A DNA stretch of 64,000 nt from the NCBI GenBank assembly GCA_040382235.1, contig JBEIFV010000002.1:1-64000 (forward strand). Reading direction: 5' to 3'. The stretch's first letter is position 1; every line of letters starts with the position of its first letter. The notes beneath the pieces were generated by a model, which searched no databases, was not told the origin of the DNA, and saw nothing but the letters and a program-made list of their open reading frames with translations. Of the stretch, positions 1 through 9,528 are shown one piece after another. The DNA comes from JAEUOS01 sp040382235 (GTDB lineage Bacteria; Pseudomonadota; Gammaproteobacteria; Burkholderiales; JAEUOS01). The translations under genes were made by a program, and so were the position numbers.

Positions 1-31
1 GGCGATGTCCCGTTTGTAGTTGAAGGTTGAG
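1..31 (+). repeat. Left terminal inverted repeat of the IS256-family element
   Basis: It begins GGCGATGTCCCG and ends TAGTTGAAGGTTGAG. Both blocks reappear in reverse complement at 1421-1451. Only the four bases between the blocks differ. Confidence 0.9.
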
Positions 32-46
32 CCGGTGGCGGAATGA

Positions 47-1342
47 TTATGCGGCCATTTTTGTTTTGACAGAAACTGGTCGCATCGCTGCGATGAGCGC
101 AGGGATCTGCTCGTAGCCACGCAGCCTGCGAAACGACTTCTCAGCTTCCAGGAATCCAGCAGCGGCCCAACGCATCGCCATGCTGGCATCCCGATAGTGG
201 GTCACCCGACCACTGACACGGCGCACGGCTGAATTCGGCGACTCGATGATGTTGGTCGTCGCCAGGCAACGAGCCAGTTCACCGGTCACGCCGAGGCGGT
301 TGATCGTGAACATCTCTTCCAGACCTTCCAGCAGGCTGGCAGCCGCGTCCGGATACTGCGGCTTCAGGTGCCTGGCCTGCGACTTCAGCTTCTCGATGCC
401 GGCCTTGGCATCGCCCTTGAGCGCCTGCACCATCACCCAGCGGACCTGGGCAGCCTTTGCTTTTGGCAAACGCTCGGTGACATTGCGAATCTTGTGAAGC
501 CGGCATCGCTGTACGCGAGCGGCTTCGCCGCACTTCTGATCGATGCCGGCACGCAAGGCCTTCGAACCGTCAATCACCCACAGACGATCCACGTTCATAT
601 CAACGCCGCGCTCAGCCAGGGACTCCAGCAGGTCCTTGACCACCTTGGCGTTCTCGCTCGATCCGGAAACGATGCCCAGCATGTGCTTGACACCGGTGGC
701 GTCGACGCCGACGGCAGCGATGATGTGATGCTTGGCGACGATGATGCCGTCGACGTAGATCGCCACCAGGTCCGTTTCCTTGAAATCCCGGTTCATCAGC
801 TTGGCCAGGGCCTGGGCGCTGTCCTTGACGAAGTGGCGCGACACCGCGCTTCTGGAAATGCCCATCTCGTCGGCGCAGCGGTACATCACCCGCGCGTATT
901 TGCGGGTGCTGACGTTGCAGGTCAACACATCTGCGATACGGCGCGACAGGCTGTCGTCGCTGGCCAGTGCGGCATAGCCAGGTACCGCCACTTCGCCCGC
1001 CGGCCCACGCAGTCGGGGTCGCGCGACCTTGAGTTTCGAGGTGCCCAGATTCACCGTGCCGCCTTGTTGGCCGTGCCAACGAACCTCGCCGGCATGACGT
1101 CCAGGGTGTTTCGGTCCGGCTACCGATTCGGCCGCCATCATCAGTAGCTGTTCGATGAACTGCTTCGACATACGCCCCAGCATGTCTTCGATCGACAGTT
1201 GCGCCTGCCCGACCATCGCCAGCAATGGCAGTGCGGATTGCGGATTGGCTGTCAACAGCGGCTGCGTTTCTAGCGCCGCACGATTCAACTTGCTGACGAT
1301 TTGCAGTTTCGGGCTTTGGACCTTGCGAGTAGACTTCTTCAT
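47..1342 (-). CDS. IS256-family (mutator-type) transposase
   Basis: A DDE transposase of 431 residues that moves the surrounding insertion sequence. The expected signatures are present: an Asp in YVDGI (about residue 198), a second Asp in WVIDGSKAL (about 258) followed by the C-x2-H motif CRLHKIRN, and a Glu in NIIES (about 367) followed by an Arg-rich C-terminal segment. The length is normal for the family and the frame is intact, so the element may still be active. It lies wholly between the two inverted repeats, with the stop codon about 15 bases inside the left repeat. No accessory genes are carried. Confidence 0.93.
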   Translation of the reverse strand: MKKSTRKVQSPKLQIVSKLNRAALETQPLLTANPQSALPLLAMVGQAQLSIEDMLGRMSKQFIEQLLMMAAESVAGPKHPGRHAGEVRWHGQQGGTVNLGTSKLKVARPRLRGPAGEVAVPGYAALASDDSLSRRIADVLTCNVSTRKYARVMYRCADEMGISRSAVSRHFVKDSAQALAKLMNRDFKETDLVAIYVDGIIVAKHHIIAAVGVDATGVKHMLGIVSGSSENAKVVKDLLESLAERGVDMNVDRLWVIDGSKALRAGIDQKCGEAARVQRCRLHKIRNVTERLPKAKAAQVRWVMVQALKGDAKAGIEKLKSQARHLKPQYPDAAASLLEGLEEMFTINRLGVTGELARCLATTNIIESPNSAVRRVSGRVTHYRDASMAMRWAAAGFLEAEKSFRRLRGYEQIPALIAAMRPVSVKTKMAA

Positions 1343-1420
1343 GGTGGTTGAGCTTTCTGTGGTTCAGGTTGAGGATGTCGAGAACCCGCATTCTGGGCCC
1401 CCGACTGCTTCAACCACCAA

Positions 1421-1451
1421 CTCAACCTTCAACTAGGTTCGGGACATCGCC
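1421..1451 (-). repeat. Right terminal inverted repeat of the IS256-family element
   Basis: Read on the minus strand this is GGCGATGTCCCG, then AACC, then TAGTTGAAGGTTGAG. It matches the left end except for the internal four bases. Confidence 0.9.
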
Positions 1452-1576
1452 CACTTGAAATGCACATGCGACTCAACTGGCAGAGTAGGCAGCCAAGAAT
1501 TTTTAGTCGCCCTGTGAACAATATCTGCGTTTATATGCACTTGTGCAACCAGCGAAGGCATTAAGTCGAGGCAGAA

Positions 1577-2017
1577 TTGGACATTGTCAGCCCAGAGAAG
1601 CGTAGTCAGATGATGGCGGGTATTCGCGGCAAGGATACGAAGCCGGAAATCATTGTCCGAAAGGCATTGCACTCCACGGGGCTTCGATTTCGCCTACACC
1701 GGAAAGATGTTGCGGGAGTACCTGACATTGTTCTACCTGGTCGGCGCGTGGCGATATTTGTGCATGGTTGCTTCTGGCACATGCATGAAGGATGCAAATA
1801 CTTCAAACTTCCGTCCTCGAATGAGGAGTTCTGGCGAGAAAAACTAAGCAAGAACGTTTGTCGAGACCGCCTTGCAATTTCCCAACTGCAGGATGCTAGC
1901 TGGCGCGTCCTGACCATTTGGGAATGTACTACTAGAAATCGCAGCAGTCTTGAAGCACTTGCGAACCGCATGCACAACTGGGTGTGTGGGAACGATCGCG
2001 TCGGCCAGATGCCATAA
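1577..2017 (+). CDS. vsr: Very short patch repair endonuclease (Vsr)
   Basis: Nicks DNA 5' of the T in T:G mismatches that arise when 5-methylcytosine deaminates, so it protects the sites methylated by a partner C5 methylase. The 146 residues carry the family pattern: an N-terminal SPEKRSQMMAGI block, PDIV with the metal-binding Asp, HGCFWHMHEGC, then FW, RD and WRVLTIWEC. The start is a TTG: the next upstream in-frame codons lead to a TAA, a GAGG lies five bases before it, and the protein then opens with MDIVSPE as Vsr proteins do. It converges on the methylase gene at 2207-3730 instead of sharing its operon, with 190 bases between stop codons. The IS256 element ends about 125 bases upstream, so its promoter may have been disturbed or supplied by the IS. 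Confidence 0.93.
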   Translation: MDIVSPEKRSQMMAGIRGKDTKPEIIVRKALHSTGLRFRLHRKDVAGVPDIVLPGRRVAIFVHGCFWHMHEGCKYFKLPSSNEEFWREKLSKNVCRDRLAISQLQDASWRVLTIWECTTRNRSSLEALANRMHNWVCGNDRVGQMP

Positions 2018-2206
2018 GCTTTAGATGGAACAAAGCTCGGTTAAATTGCCCGTGGGTTCAGATGGGTATGAGAACTCGATGCTAAGCATGCGGTTGCCCA
2101 ATTCACACTTTGGATATCAAGCGCCACGTCAAGATGGATGCAGACGCGGTCTCAATGCGTGATCGCTCGTCGCATACGTGTTCTTCCTGATTCCTGTGCA
2201 AATGGA

Positions 2207-3730
2207 CTAGGACAAGAATTTGGCGACTACGATGGCTATCTTACGAGCCAGCCATGGCGGAACGGCGTTTCCAACTTGGGTGTATTGCTGCGTTCGATTT
2301 CCTTCGAAGAAGTAGTTGTCCGGAAATGTTTGCAAGCGGGCAGCTTCCCGAACAGTGAGACTCCGACACTGCGACGGATCCGGGTGGATATAGTAGTGAC
2401 CGTCCCGTGCAATATGCGCGACAACAGTCGAAGATGGCTCGCCGCGAAGCTGGACACGGAACCGATCAGGAAATGGAACTGTTTCGTCATCGACGTTCGT
2501 GTGAGCGGGGAGCAAGCTTGGCGGAAAGCTTCGAAGTCGCGGCGAGGAGTTGTGTTCCGCGCCGTAACAAGCCGCAAACAAATATCGATGCAAGTCCGTT
2601 CGCATGTGCGATCGAACTTCGTGCTGAATGACGCCTCCTAGCCGAGGATCGTGAAACCAGAACTGGAGTTCCTGAGGAAGTCTTGAGACGTTGATACCAT
2701 TTACTGCAATGAATCCAGATCCCGTCGATTGACGCGCGACAGCATTCTTCACTGCGTCAGCCATGCGGGCCTCAATATCAATTCTAAGTTTCGATCGCCA
2801 GCCCCTTAAAGCGCGCGGCGCCTCCCTGAGCGCACTGAGCCAAGTTTCGTGGGAATCGGGCTCCTTCGAAATTCGACTGCGCAACGGCGGTAGCCCCGAC
2901 AACGTCATCCCGACCGTCACCGGGTTGCCCGTTGATGGGGTAAGAATGCCGTGCTCCGACTGTATGAGATCCTTCCTCACACCGTACAGGATCACGCGAT
3001 GACGAGTCTGAGGCACGCCATACCGCTCCGACCGAATAACGAAGTTCTGGTGATTCTTGGCGCTATCGTCTCCGGGGACCACGAAGGACCGGATATCGTA
3101 TTCAAAGTCACCCCCCGGCCGCGACAGATCCTCAAGAATGCGACCAAAGATCGGTGAGCCACCGTGCGTCGACGAAAGAATGCCCTTCACATTCTCCATG
3201 ACAAAAACGGCAGGACCGAAGTCCTTGATGATGCGCAGGTACTCCTTGTACAGAAAGTGCCTGCCGTCTTCCTCAAATGCCTTCGGGTCCTTGCCACGCA
3301 TGCGCGCTCGCCCGGCAAGCGAGTACGCCTGACAGGGAGGCCCGCCAATCAAAACCCAGGGACCACTTTTCGGCAGCGCCTCCTTGATCCAGTGATTCAC
3401 CAGCATAGTCGGGGTTTCGCCTAAAGTCGCCAACCTCGCATGTTCGAACGCAGACAGCGCTTCGTCGGGAATCGACGAATTCTCAAGCAGCTCGTGGCGG
3501 GAAATGTCACCGCGGATGTAGTCGTAGTAGCAATCAGGTGCCTTTCCTGCGGGAAAGCTCCTGAACAATGCGCGTAGCGACAGCGTGCGGTGCGCGACGG
3601 AGTCCTTTTCGATTGAGACACGCACGTCAAATAGTCGGTCACCCCGCGGCGAAAGGACAGACGAAAACCCTTCGCCCAATCCTCCGGGGCCGGCGAACAA
3701 ATCAATAACCGGTATGCGCTTTTGCTTCAC
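2207..3730 (-). CDS. C5-cytosine DNA methyltransferase (Dcm-like)
   Basis: Methylates cytosine at C5 within a specific site. In this setting it would mark host DNA as self. The 507 residues contain motif I (DLFAGPGGLGEGF, residues 10-22), motif IV with the catalytic Cys (GGPPCQ, Cys133), motif VI (MENVKG, about 178), motif VIII (QTRHRVILYG, about 259) and the C-terminal motifs IX-X (QVGNAVPP). Longer than Dcm, with extra length in the target-recognition region between motifs VIII and IX, so the recognised site cannot be predicted. The start is GTG, preceded by GGAAAA. It is the last gene of the minus-strand defence operon, 144 bases downstream of the AIPR gene, and faces vsr. Confidence 0.93.
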   Translation of the reverse strand: MKQKRIPVIDLFAGPGGLGEGFSSVLSPRGDRLFDVRVSIEKDSVAHRTLSLRALFRSFPAGKAPDCYYDYIRGDISRHELLENSSIPDEALSAFEHARLATLGETPTMLVNHWIKEALPKSGPWVLIGGPPCQAYSLAGRARMRGKDPKAFEEDGRHFLYKEYLRIIKDFGPAVFVMENVKGILSSTHGGSPIFGRILEDLSRPGGDFEYDIRSFVVPGDDSAKNHQNFVIRSERYGVPQTRHRVILYGVRKDLIQSEHGILTPSTGNPVTVGMTLSGLPPLRSRISKEPDSHETWLSALREAPRALRGWRSKLRIDIEARMADAVKNAVARQSTGSGFIAVNGINVSRLPQELQFWFHDPRLGGVIQHEVRSHMRTDLHRYLFAACYGAEHNSSPRLRSFPPSLLPAHTNVDDETVPFPDRFRVQLRGEPSSTVVAHIARDGHYYIHPDPSQCRSLTVREAARLQTFPDNYFFEGNRTQQYTQVGNAVPPWLARKIAIVVAKFLS

Positions 3731-3874
3731 TTTTTTCCAAATCGCGATATGCCGATCGCCGCTTGCAAAGGAGGCAGGCCCACATCTTCGACGCTGAGCA
3801 CTAAAAATCCAGAACTCGAGAATCGCGAGATGGCCCGCCCGGAAACAAACGGAAAAGTCAGATGGCGCGACGAA

Positions 3875-5656
3875 CTACTTCCGTTTTAGCTCCGGGATGT
3901 TTTCCGCCGCCTTTGTGTAAGTGGCAGCGAGCACGGCCTCCCGACACTCGACCTTTTTCGCCCACTCTGAAACCATGCGGCCTGCTGCAGACTTGTGAAG
4001 CACCTCATTGACTTCCCGAGCCCAAATGCCGATTTGCACGAGCAACTCGTCAGACGCGCCTTGCTTCAGCCAGATTTTTTCCAGATCAATACTGTCTCCC
4101 AGTTTGTATGACACGAGACCCACCGTGTAGGCGGTGACATTTGCCTGAAAGGCCTGGAACATCGGGCGCAGCAGCTTTTGCGCGTCCTTGAAGAGCTTGG
4201 CTTTGGCGATCATTACCTTATAGTCGGCCACAGACGGCTTGAGCGGCGCTTCGCCCGCTTCCGACGTGGCGAGCGTAGACATGAAGTAGTCAAAGTTTTT
4301 CTGCGAACCCTTGCTCACGATATCCGGCTTTTGATCCCAGGCAATGATAAATTTTGCTAGGTCCGTCTTCGTTATCTTCCGCGAGGCAGGAATGGCCTCC
4401 TTGAGCTGTCTAAGCTTTGCCTGCGTTGTTCCCTCACGCGCAAGCATGGTGTTGTAGCTACCAGTTGCACGTTCGTAGAACCAACGCCCGACCGAGTCGG
4501 GGCAATAAACACTCAGCGATAGCTTCTCCACTTCGACATGGAAAGGCTTATTTGCCGAGAGATCGGACTGCCGCACTGTGTTCTGAGTGTTGGCATACCT
4601 CGAAATATCGGATATCAGCGCTTCCTCGGAGGCGGCGTCTTGGCTGTTCATTCTTATGATCTTTGCCGGGACGCGGACGCGGCTCAAATCAACATCTCCA
4701 GGATACCGTTTCTTTGCGAAATAGATGGAAGCGGTGGTTTGACCTCCATTGACGATCTGAAGCCCCTTGAGCCATGCGATACCCATCGTTCCTTCAGCAG
4801 TCTTGTCGAAGTGCATTTCATCAACAAGAATCACGATTCCGTTGTTGTAGGCCATGAATCTGCTTGGCGCCGTTCGAAGCGTCGTCTGAATGCCGGCGTT
4901 TACGCCCTTTCCTTTGACACTCAGGAATGAGCGAACATTGGCTTCCAGCAGGCGCGCGCCAAATTTTTCGTAAAGCAGGCGCAAGGCTTCTCCTGGAACT
5001 GCTGCCAACGCGTAGTCGTAGTCTTCGCTATCTCCGGGGACATAGACGCAAGGCAGGGGTGTTCCGGATACCTCATTGAAGTTGACGACGATCTCGTCTC
5101 GAGGCTTGCCTTCCGACAAATGCCTGTGAAGGCGCTCGATATCCATGACCTCGATGCGTACAGCCTTCCCGCCAATCTCCTTCGTCTTGAAGGTCTTGGA
5201 TTTTGCGACCTTGTCGGTCAGAACGAAGACCCGAATCTGTTCTAGTTCGTTATAGCTTTGTTGCAAATTCTCTGCGAGAGACCGAATGTCGCGAGAAGGA
5301 TCGAGTTTGTCAGCCATTTTCCCCTGCGCGCAAAGCGCAAGGAATCGCAGACATTGCCCCGCCGCAGCTTGCGTTTCAGTGTCAGTGACGCTCGTAATCG
5401 ATTCAACTCCATCGTAAAGACTGACGAACAGATCAAGTTCGTTGCATTCCTCGGACATCGCGTAGCCGGTGAGACGGACATTCGCATTGCTTACGGTCCC
5501 CTTGTAAGGACATATGAAGGGTTCGAAGGTCATACCGACCTCAGCCATGTGATCCATCATGATGTCCGAGAAGATTTCTTCGGGATACAAACCACCATCT
5601 GCCATTTGCGATTTCACATTGGCCTGGGTTTCAAGAAGGAATTCGAGCAAGTCCAT
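3875..5656 (-). CDS. AIPR family protein (abortive phage infection type)
   Basis: 593 residues with the AIPR signature: AYNNGIV at about 269-275, LQIVNGGQTT at about 299-308 and ISRYANTQN at about 351-359. AIPR proteins occur in restriction-modification and phage-resistance operons. The biochemical role in this type of operon is not established, and RNA or DNA cleavage is only suspected. The N-terminal 250 residues are an alpha/beta region I do not recognise further. The ATG lies two bases beyond the nuclease stop codon, so the two are almost certainly translated together. The ATG is preceded by GGAG at a rather long distance. Confidence 0.87.
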   Translation of the reverse strand: MDLLEFLLETQANVKSQMADGGLYPEEIFSDIMMDHMAEVGMTFEPFICPYKGTVSNANVRLTGYAMSEECNELDLFVSLYDGVESITSVTDTETQAAAGQCLRFLALCAQGKMADKLDPSRDIRSLAENLQQSYNELEQIRVFVLTDKVAKSKTFKTKEIGGKAVRIEVMDIERLHRHLSEGKPRDEIVVNFNEVSGTPLPCVYVPGDSEDYDYALAAVPGEALRLLYEKFGARLLEANVRSFLSVKGKGVNAGIQTTLRTAPSRFMAYNNGIVILVDEMHFDKTAEGTMGIAWLKGLQIVNGGQTTASIYFAKKRYPGDVDLSRVRVPAKIIRMNSQDAASEEALISDISRYANTQNTVRQSDLSANKPFHVEVEKLSLSVYCPDSVGRWFYERATGSYNTMLAREGTTQAKLRQLKEAIPASRKITKTDLAKFIIAWDQKPDIVSKGSQKNFDYFMSTLATSEAGEAPLKPSVADYKVMIAKAKLFKDAQKLLRPMFQAFQANVTAYTVGLVSYKLGDSIDLEKIWLKQGASDELLVQIGIWAREVNEVLHKSAAGRMVSEWAKKVECREAVLAATYTKAAENIPELKRK

Positions 5657-5658
5657 TT

Positions 5659-6669
5659 CTATACGGCTCCCATGGATTTCAACGCAGTTGCCAAGTCAGC
5701 TGTTTGGCCGGCGATCTTGTCCAGATCGATGTCATAGACGGCTCTGTGCACCCCAAGAGGTACCGTGGAGTGGGTCATTCGCGGGAAATCGGCACTGACC
5801 AGGAAAAGGCGAATGTCGGTAAGTTCAAAGCGCCGAGGGTACCGATCGGCATGGTTTGAAAAGTAGCCTGCGGAAATGAGTCGGTTGGCAAAATGGCCTA
5901 GCGCCTGGGTATCGTCATTGAGCAAAGAAGTGGCTCTGTCGACAAAGTCGGGCAGGCTCTTGCCAACCTGGGACTGCCTCATTCTGACCCCTGCAAGATA
6001 CAGTGGTTGACGGCTTGAGTCGTCGAGCTGCTCGAGGGAACCAATGCGAGCAGGGAAGCCTACGGTCGAAATCGTGCACTTGACTTCAATGGCCCCCGTG
6101 CCCAGCTCAAAATCCTGAACAGCATCCTGGGGACCCACCCACCCCTCGACTGCAATGTGGGGTGGCAAGCCGTCGACGATCATCGCTGATAACACTACGA
6201 GTTCGCCTATCAGGCCGATCTCTGCGTCCGGGCCTAGGGCGCGCGCGCCCTTCCGCATGAATTCTTGCCAGGCGCGAACGCGGCCGAGAAACAACCTCAG
6301 AAGCCGCGATTCATCGGTGGTTTCAAGAACAGCCGCATCCAGCGCCCCAGCCACATCGGAGGCCATCGCAGTGAAGAGTTCCAGACTTCCGGAACCTTTC
6401 CTTGTGAGTGCGAGCCAGGTCTCACCGTCGCCATGGGGGTCTACTCGCTCAACAGCAAATCCTTGCCCGTCTGGAAGGGCATTTGCGCTCGACATCTTGA
6501 CTGACTTGAAACCAGCCAGCAGCGCCTCCTCATTTTCAGGAAACCGTCGACCCGCGTGGAGGGAAACCGGACCAGCAGACCCCACGTTGATGCTTCGCCA
6601 GCCGGCTTCGGTATGGGTACCGGACAAAGACTGCCACGCGACCTCGAACTCGCTACTCAGACGCGCCAT
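5659..6669 (-). CDS. PD-(D/E)XK nuclease (DUF4420-like) of the defence operon
   Basis: Likely the DNA-cleaving subunit of the restriction system. The 336 residues include a conserved Glu in IGELVVL (Glu155), then Asp186 and the diagnostic E-x-K of AIEVKC (Glu195, Lys197), the layout of a PD-(D/E)XK active site. The start at 6669 is chosen because GGAAGGA lies just upstream and the protein then begins MARLSSEFEV. An upstream in-frame start at 6753 would add 28 residues encoded within the preceding gene. With this start the gene overlaps the end of the Z1 gene by 17 bases, indicating translational coupling. It is followed directly by the AIPR gene. Confidence 0.87.
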   Translation of the reverse strand: MARLSSEFEVAWQSLSGTHTEAGWRSINVGSAGPVSLHAGRRFPENEEALLAGFKSVKMSSANALPDGQGFAVERVDPHGDGETWLALTRKGSGSLELFTAMASDVAGALDAAVLETTDESRLLRLFLGRVRAWQEFMRKGARALGPDAEIGLIGELVVLSAMIVDGLPPHIAVEGWVGPQDAVQDFELGTGAIEVKCTISTVGFPARIGSLEQLDDSSRQPLYLAGVRMRQSQVGKSLPDFVDRATSLLNDDTQALGHFANRLISAGYFSNHADRYPRRFELTDIRLFLVSADFPRMTHSTVPLGVHRAVYDIDLDKIAGQTADLATALKSMGAV

Positions 6670-9502
6670 ACTCTTCCTTCCAATACAGATGGTCGACTTT
6701 GTACTCAACCTTGACGCCAGATTCGCTTGAAGGAAATGCGATTGCAAACGCAATGATGGGTTTGTTCCAGTCGGAAACGATTTGCTTGCCGTCTGACAGA
6801 GGGGATAGCGGGTAGAGCAGCAGGACGCCGCGGTTGTGGTCGCCAGTCGATGTGCCGCGCATCTCCCGTATCTTTTTTCCGCTTGGACGGGTTGGCTCCT
6901 TGATGCGGTTCCTAGCGGGATCGGGCTTCCATACTGCCAGCGTCATCTCGAGCGCCTTCTTCCAGGAGTCGTAGTCCAAGTCAATGCCTTCATCGCTTGG
7001 GTCAGTCAGAACTCCGATGGAATATCTGCCAGCGGTCCCGTTGTCGGAACGTGATGGGAAACTTGACAGCTTAATGCCGGACGGGAAGGTGTATAGCTCG
7101 CCGGGAAAGCCTTCCGCCAGCAGAGCTACCGACCAAAGCTTTAGTTCGCCCTGGTCGTTCATCTTCTTGATGAACTCCGCCAATACCGTGCTGTTGGCAG
7201 AGTTGGATCGCGGGTGAGTAAGGTAGCTTCCAAGAAAGTCGAGAATCAGATCTGACCCAATGTCACGCCACAGGTATGAACGCTTCCAGACATCTACTCC
7301 CTCATCGCGCTTCTGGCTGGGTGCGAACTCGAAGCTGCTTCCCATGCCAGCAAGCAGATGGTCGGTCGCTTCAAGGTTAACGCCAAGTTGTCTTGTCTCC
7401 TTGAACATGACGACGGTCTGAGGCGCACTTCCGCTGTATGAAAGCGACAACGTTTCGGCATTGCGCATCTTCAGCGGTGACGTGACGGTGAGTACGGAAT
7501 GCGAACGCACTTTTAGTCCGTACTCGTCCGGCGTGGCGCCACGCTGGACCATGGTGTCAAATTCCTCGCGTAACTCTTCGGAGGCATCCGCAATGTGCCC
7601 AAACCACTCGACCAGTTCGTCAGTTGTGTACAGGCGACACAAATCGACGTAGCCAGGGCGGTACCCGAACCAGCGCCCCATTTGCATGAGCGTGTCGTAC
7701 ATCTTGGTGGTTCGAACAAAATAGCTGGTACACAGTCCTTCGAGAGTCAGCCCGCGCGACAGCTTGTCGCCGCCAATCGCAATGACCTTGAGCCCCTTTT
7801 CCTGGTTTTCCGAGTAGTCAAGAGCATCTTTGGCCGTCCCGTTGATGGGCCGGACATCTATATCCAACAAAACGTCCGGGAGCGCAGCCAGAATTTCCTC
7901 CCAAAGAGGGACTTTGGGCGGTCCTCCAGGTTCGGGAGCGGCGACTGCGACTTCTCTCATCGTCGGCAGGAAATCGGTCTCCCAGAGGTGCTTCAGTTGT
8001 GCAAGCAAGGCTTGGTCATCGACACGTCGCCGAATCCGCTGACTCATCTGCTTCATCGCGGTTTCAACCTGTGAGTGAACTTCCTTTTGCACTTTGACCA
8101 GGCGCGTAACGTGGATCAGCATTGATGAGTGATCGTTTCCTTGACCTCTGCACACTCGTGCGGCACAGGACAGGAGAAACGAGCAAAGGGCTTCCCGAAG
8201 TGACGGAGGAATGGCTTCCTCCCCCTGATGTACTGGCACATGGTCCTTCTTGTGTTTCGGTGGCATCCACCCAACACCATGCTGGGGCGAGAAGTGATCC
8301 ACGATGTCTCGGGTCAACGGCAGTCCACCAATCCGGCCTTCCGGGGTGACATGCCCAAAAACCCTCGACGGGCCAATATAGTTCGATGGTGCAGCCAGAT
8401 TGATGATGAATGATTGCGGAAACAGGTCAGGGCCTTCTTCCGCAGTGGCTCCGTTGCGATGTATGAAAATGTTCGCAAACGGCGTCGCGGTATACCCGAC
8501 ATAGGCAGACTTGGAAAACGAGTGAAGGACCTTTCGAATCAGACCGTTGATGGCCTTCGGTTGATGGTCTTCGTCTGGCGAGCCATCATCATTGAACAGT
8601 TGTTCCCCGGTGTCTACCGAAGCGTTGTCAGCCTCATCGTCAATGACAAGCAATGGGAGGTTGGTGACTATTCGTCGACCAGTCTTCGGATCCGTCACGT
8701 CGGCCACATGGCCGCGAATCCACTTCAGAAGCTGTGTCAGGACGGGCTTGCCCTTCTTGACCACGAAGAGCCACGGGAGCTCTTCCGGTGATATGGCGAA
8801 ATTTTTCGCGACCGCAGAATTGAAGTCGCCATTGTCTGCACGGGTGGTTGCGCAATGCGGATGAATCTTCGGATCGCTATCAATTATCGCGACCCCTATC
8901 GGTTTTCCCGGATCGCGATTGATCGATGTTTCGTATCCGAGGAAGCTTTCCTCGAGTCGTATCTGGGTCTGGGAGCGCAGATTGTTGTGCATTCCTGCCA
9001 AGACAATAATCACCTTGTATCCGGCATCAGCGGCCTTGCAAACCAGTCCGGAATAATTTCCGGTCTTGCCCGATTGGACGTGGCCAACCACGAGGCCGCG
9101 TCGATCCCATTCCCCTTCGCGTTTCGGATCCTCCAGAAAACCAAGGATTTCGTCAGTGGAATCATTCAGAGCGTCAACCACGTCTACGGCCAGCTTTTGT
9201 TCAAGAAACGTCTGATAGCGTTGCCAATAGCGCCAATTTTTCTTCCGGGAGGCCGTCAGCCAGGGGACGTGGTCCTCGGAATTCTGCAGGGATGAGGCTT
9301 TCCCGATCCAGTGACTAAATCTGCGAACAAGTTCGGCCACGACCAACGGTTCGTCGATCGGCTCTTCATCAGGGGTTGAAAGCAGGCTTGCAGCAACTCT
9401 GACCTTATCGGCGATCAAAGAAGGCGTGATTTCCGACTTTTCCTTGCGCAAGAGGGTCTGTGCGATGTTGACTGCATCGATGTGAGACTTGGTGTCGGCC
9501 AT
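6653..9502 (-). CDS. Z1-domain helicase-like ATPase
   Basis: A 949-residue superfamily-II-like ATPase with the Z1 domain, expected to translocate on or remodel DNA for the restriction complex. Walker A is GHVQSGKT (residues 140-147), the DEAD-box-like motif II is VIDDEAD (286-292), and the C-terminal helicase motifs include GGDKLSRGLTLEG and the arginine motif QMGRWFGYRPG in the 600s. The ATG at 9502 has AGGA seven bases upstream and is preferred. A TTG ten codons earlier overlaps the MORC stop codon and cannot be excluded. It lies between the GHKL ATPase and the nuclease, whose start it overlaps. Length and motif spacing look intact. Confidence 0.9.
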   Translation of the reverse strand: MADTKSHIDAVNIAQTLLRKEKSEITPSLIADKVRVAASLLSTPDEEPIDEPLVVAELVRRFSHWIGKASSLQNSEDHVPWLTASRKKNWRYWQRYQTFLEQKLAVDVVDALNDSTDEILGFLEDPKREGEWDRRGLVVGHVQSGKTGNYSGLVCKAADAGYKVIIVLAGMHNNLRSQTQIRLEESFLGYETSINRDPGKPIGVAIIDSDPKIHPHCATTRADNGDFNSAVAKNFAISPEELPWLFVVKKGKPVLTQLLKWIRGHVADVTDPKTGRRIVTNLPLLVIDDEADNASVDTGEQLFNDDGSPDEDHQPKAINGLIRKVLHSFSKSAYVGYTATPFANIFIHRNGATAEEGPDLFPQSFIINLAAPSNYIGPSRVFGHVTPEGRIGGLPLTRDIVDHFSPQHGVGWMPPKHKKDHVPVHQGEEAIPPSLREALCSFLLSCAARVCRGQGNDHSSMLIHVTRLVKVQKEVHSQVETAMKQMSQRIRRRVDDQALLAQLKHLWETDFLPTMREVAVAAPEPGGPPKVPLWEEILAALPDVLLDIDVRPINGTAKDALDYSENQEKGLKVIAIGGDKLSRGLTLEGLCTSYFVRTTKMYDTLMQMGRWFGYRPGYVDLCRLYTTDELVEWFGHIADASEELREEFDTMVQRGATPDEYGLKVRSHSVLTVTSPLKMRNAETLSLSYSGSAPQTVVMFKETRQLGVNLEATDHLLAGMGSSFEFAPSQKRDEGVDVWKRSYLWRDIGSDLILDFLGSYLTHPRSNSANSTVLAEFIKKMNDQGELKLWSVALLAEGFPGELYTFPSGIKLSSFPSRSDNGTAGRYSIGVLTDPSDEGIDLDYDSWKKALEMTLAVWKPDPARNRIKEPTRPSGKKIREMRGTSTGDHNRGVLLLYPLSPLSDGKQIVSDWNKPIIAFAIAFPSSESGVKVEYKVDHLYWKEEYGASE

Positions 9503-9528
9503 GTGGCGTCCTAAAAATGTGGGTCTGA

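Larger units (their letters stand above)
1..1451 (-). mobile_element. IS256-family insertion sequence
   Basis: Complete or nearly complete insertion sequence. The window opens with one terminal inverted repeat and the matching repeat closes at 1451, with a single transposase gene reading leftwards between them. The outer 31 bases of the two ends agree at 27 positions, with the mismatches confined to four adjacent bases, and weaker similarity continues a few bases inward. IS256 elements normally create 8-9 bp target duplications. The right flank begins CACTTGAAA, but the left flank lies outside the window, so the duplication cannot be checked and the true left edge could be a base or two earlier. 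Confidence 0.9.

Noticed and set aside
1..1451. IS element as the vehicle that brought in the defence island
   Set aside because: Only one copy is seen, at one side. A second copy or a matching flank at the other edge near 15,900 would be needed and is absent from the window.
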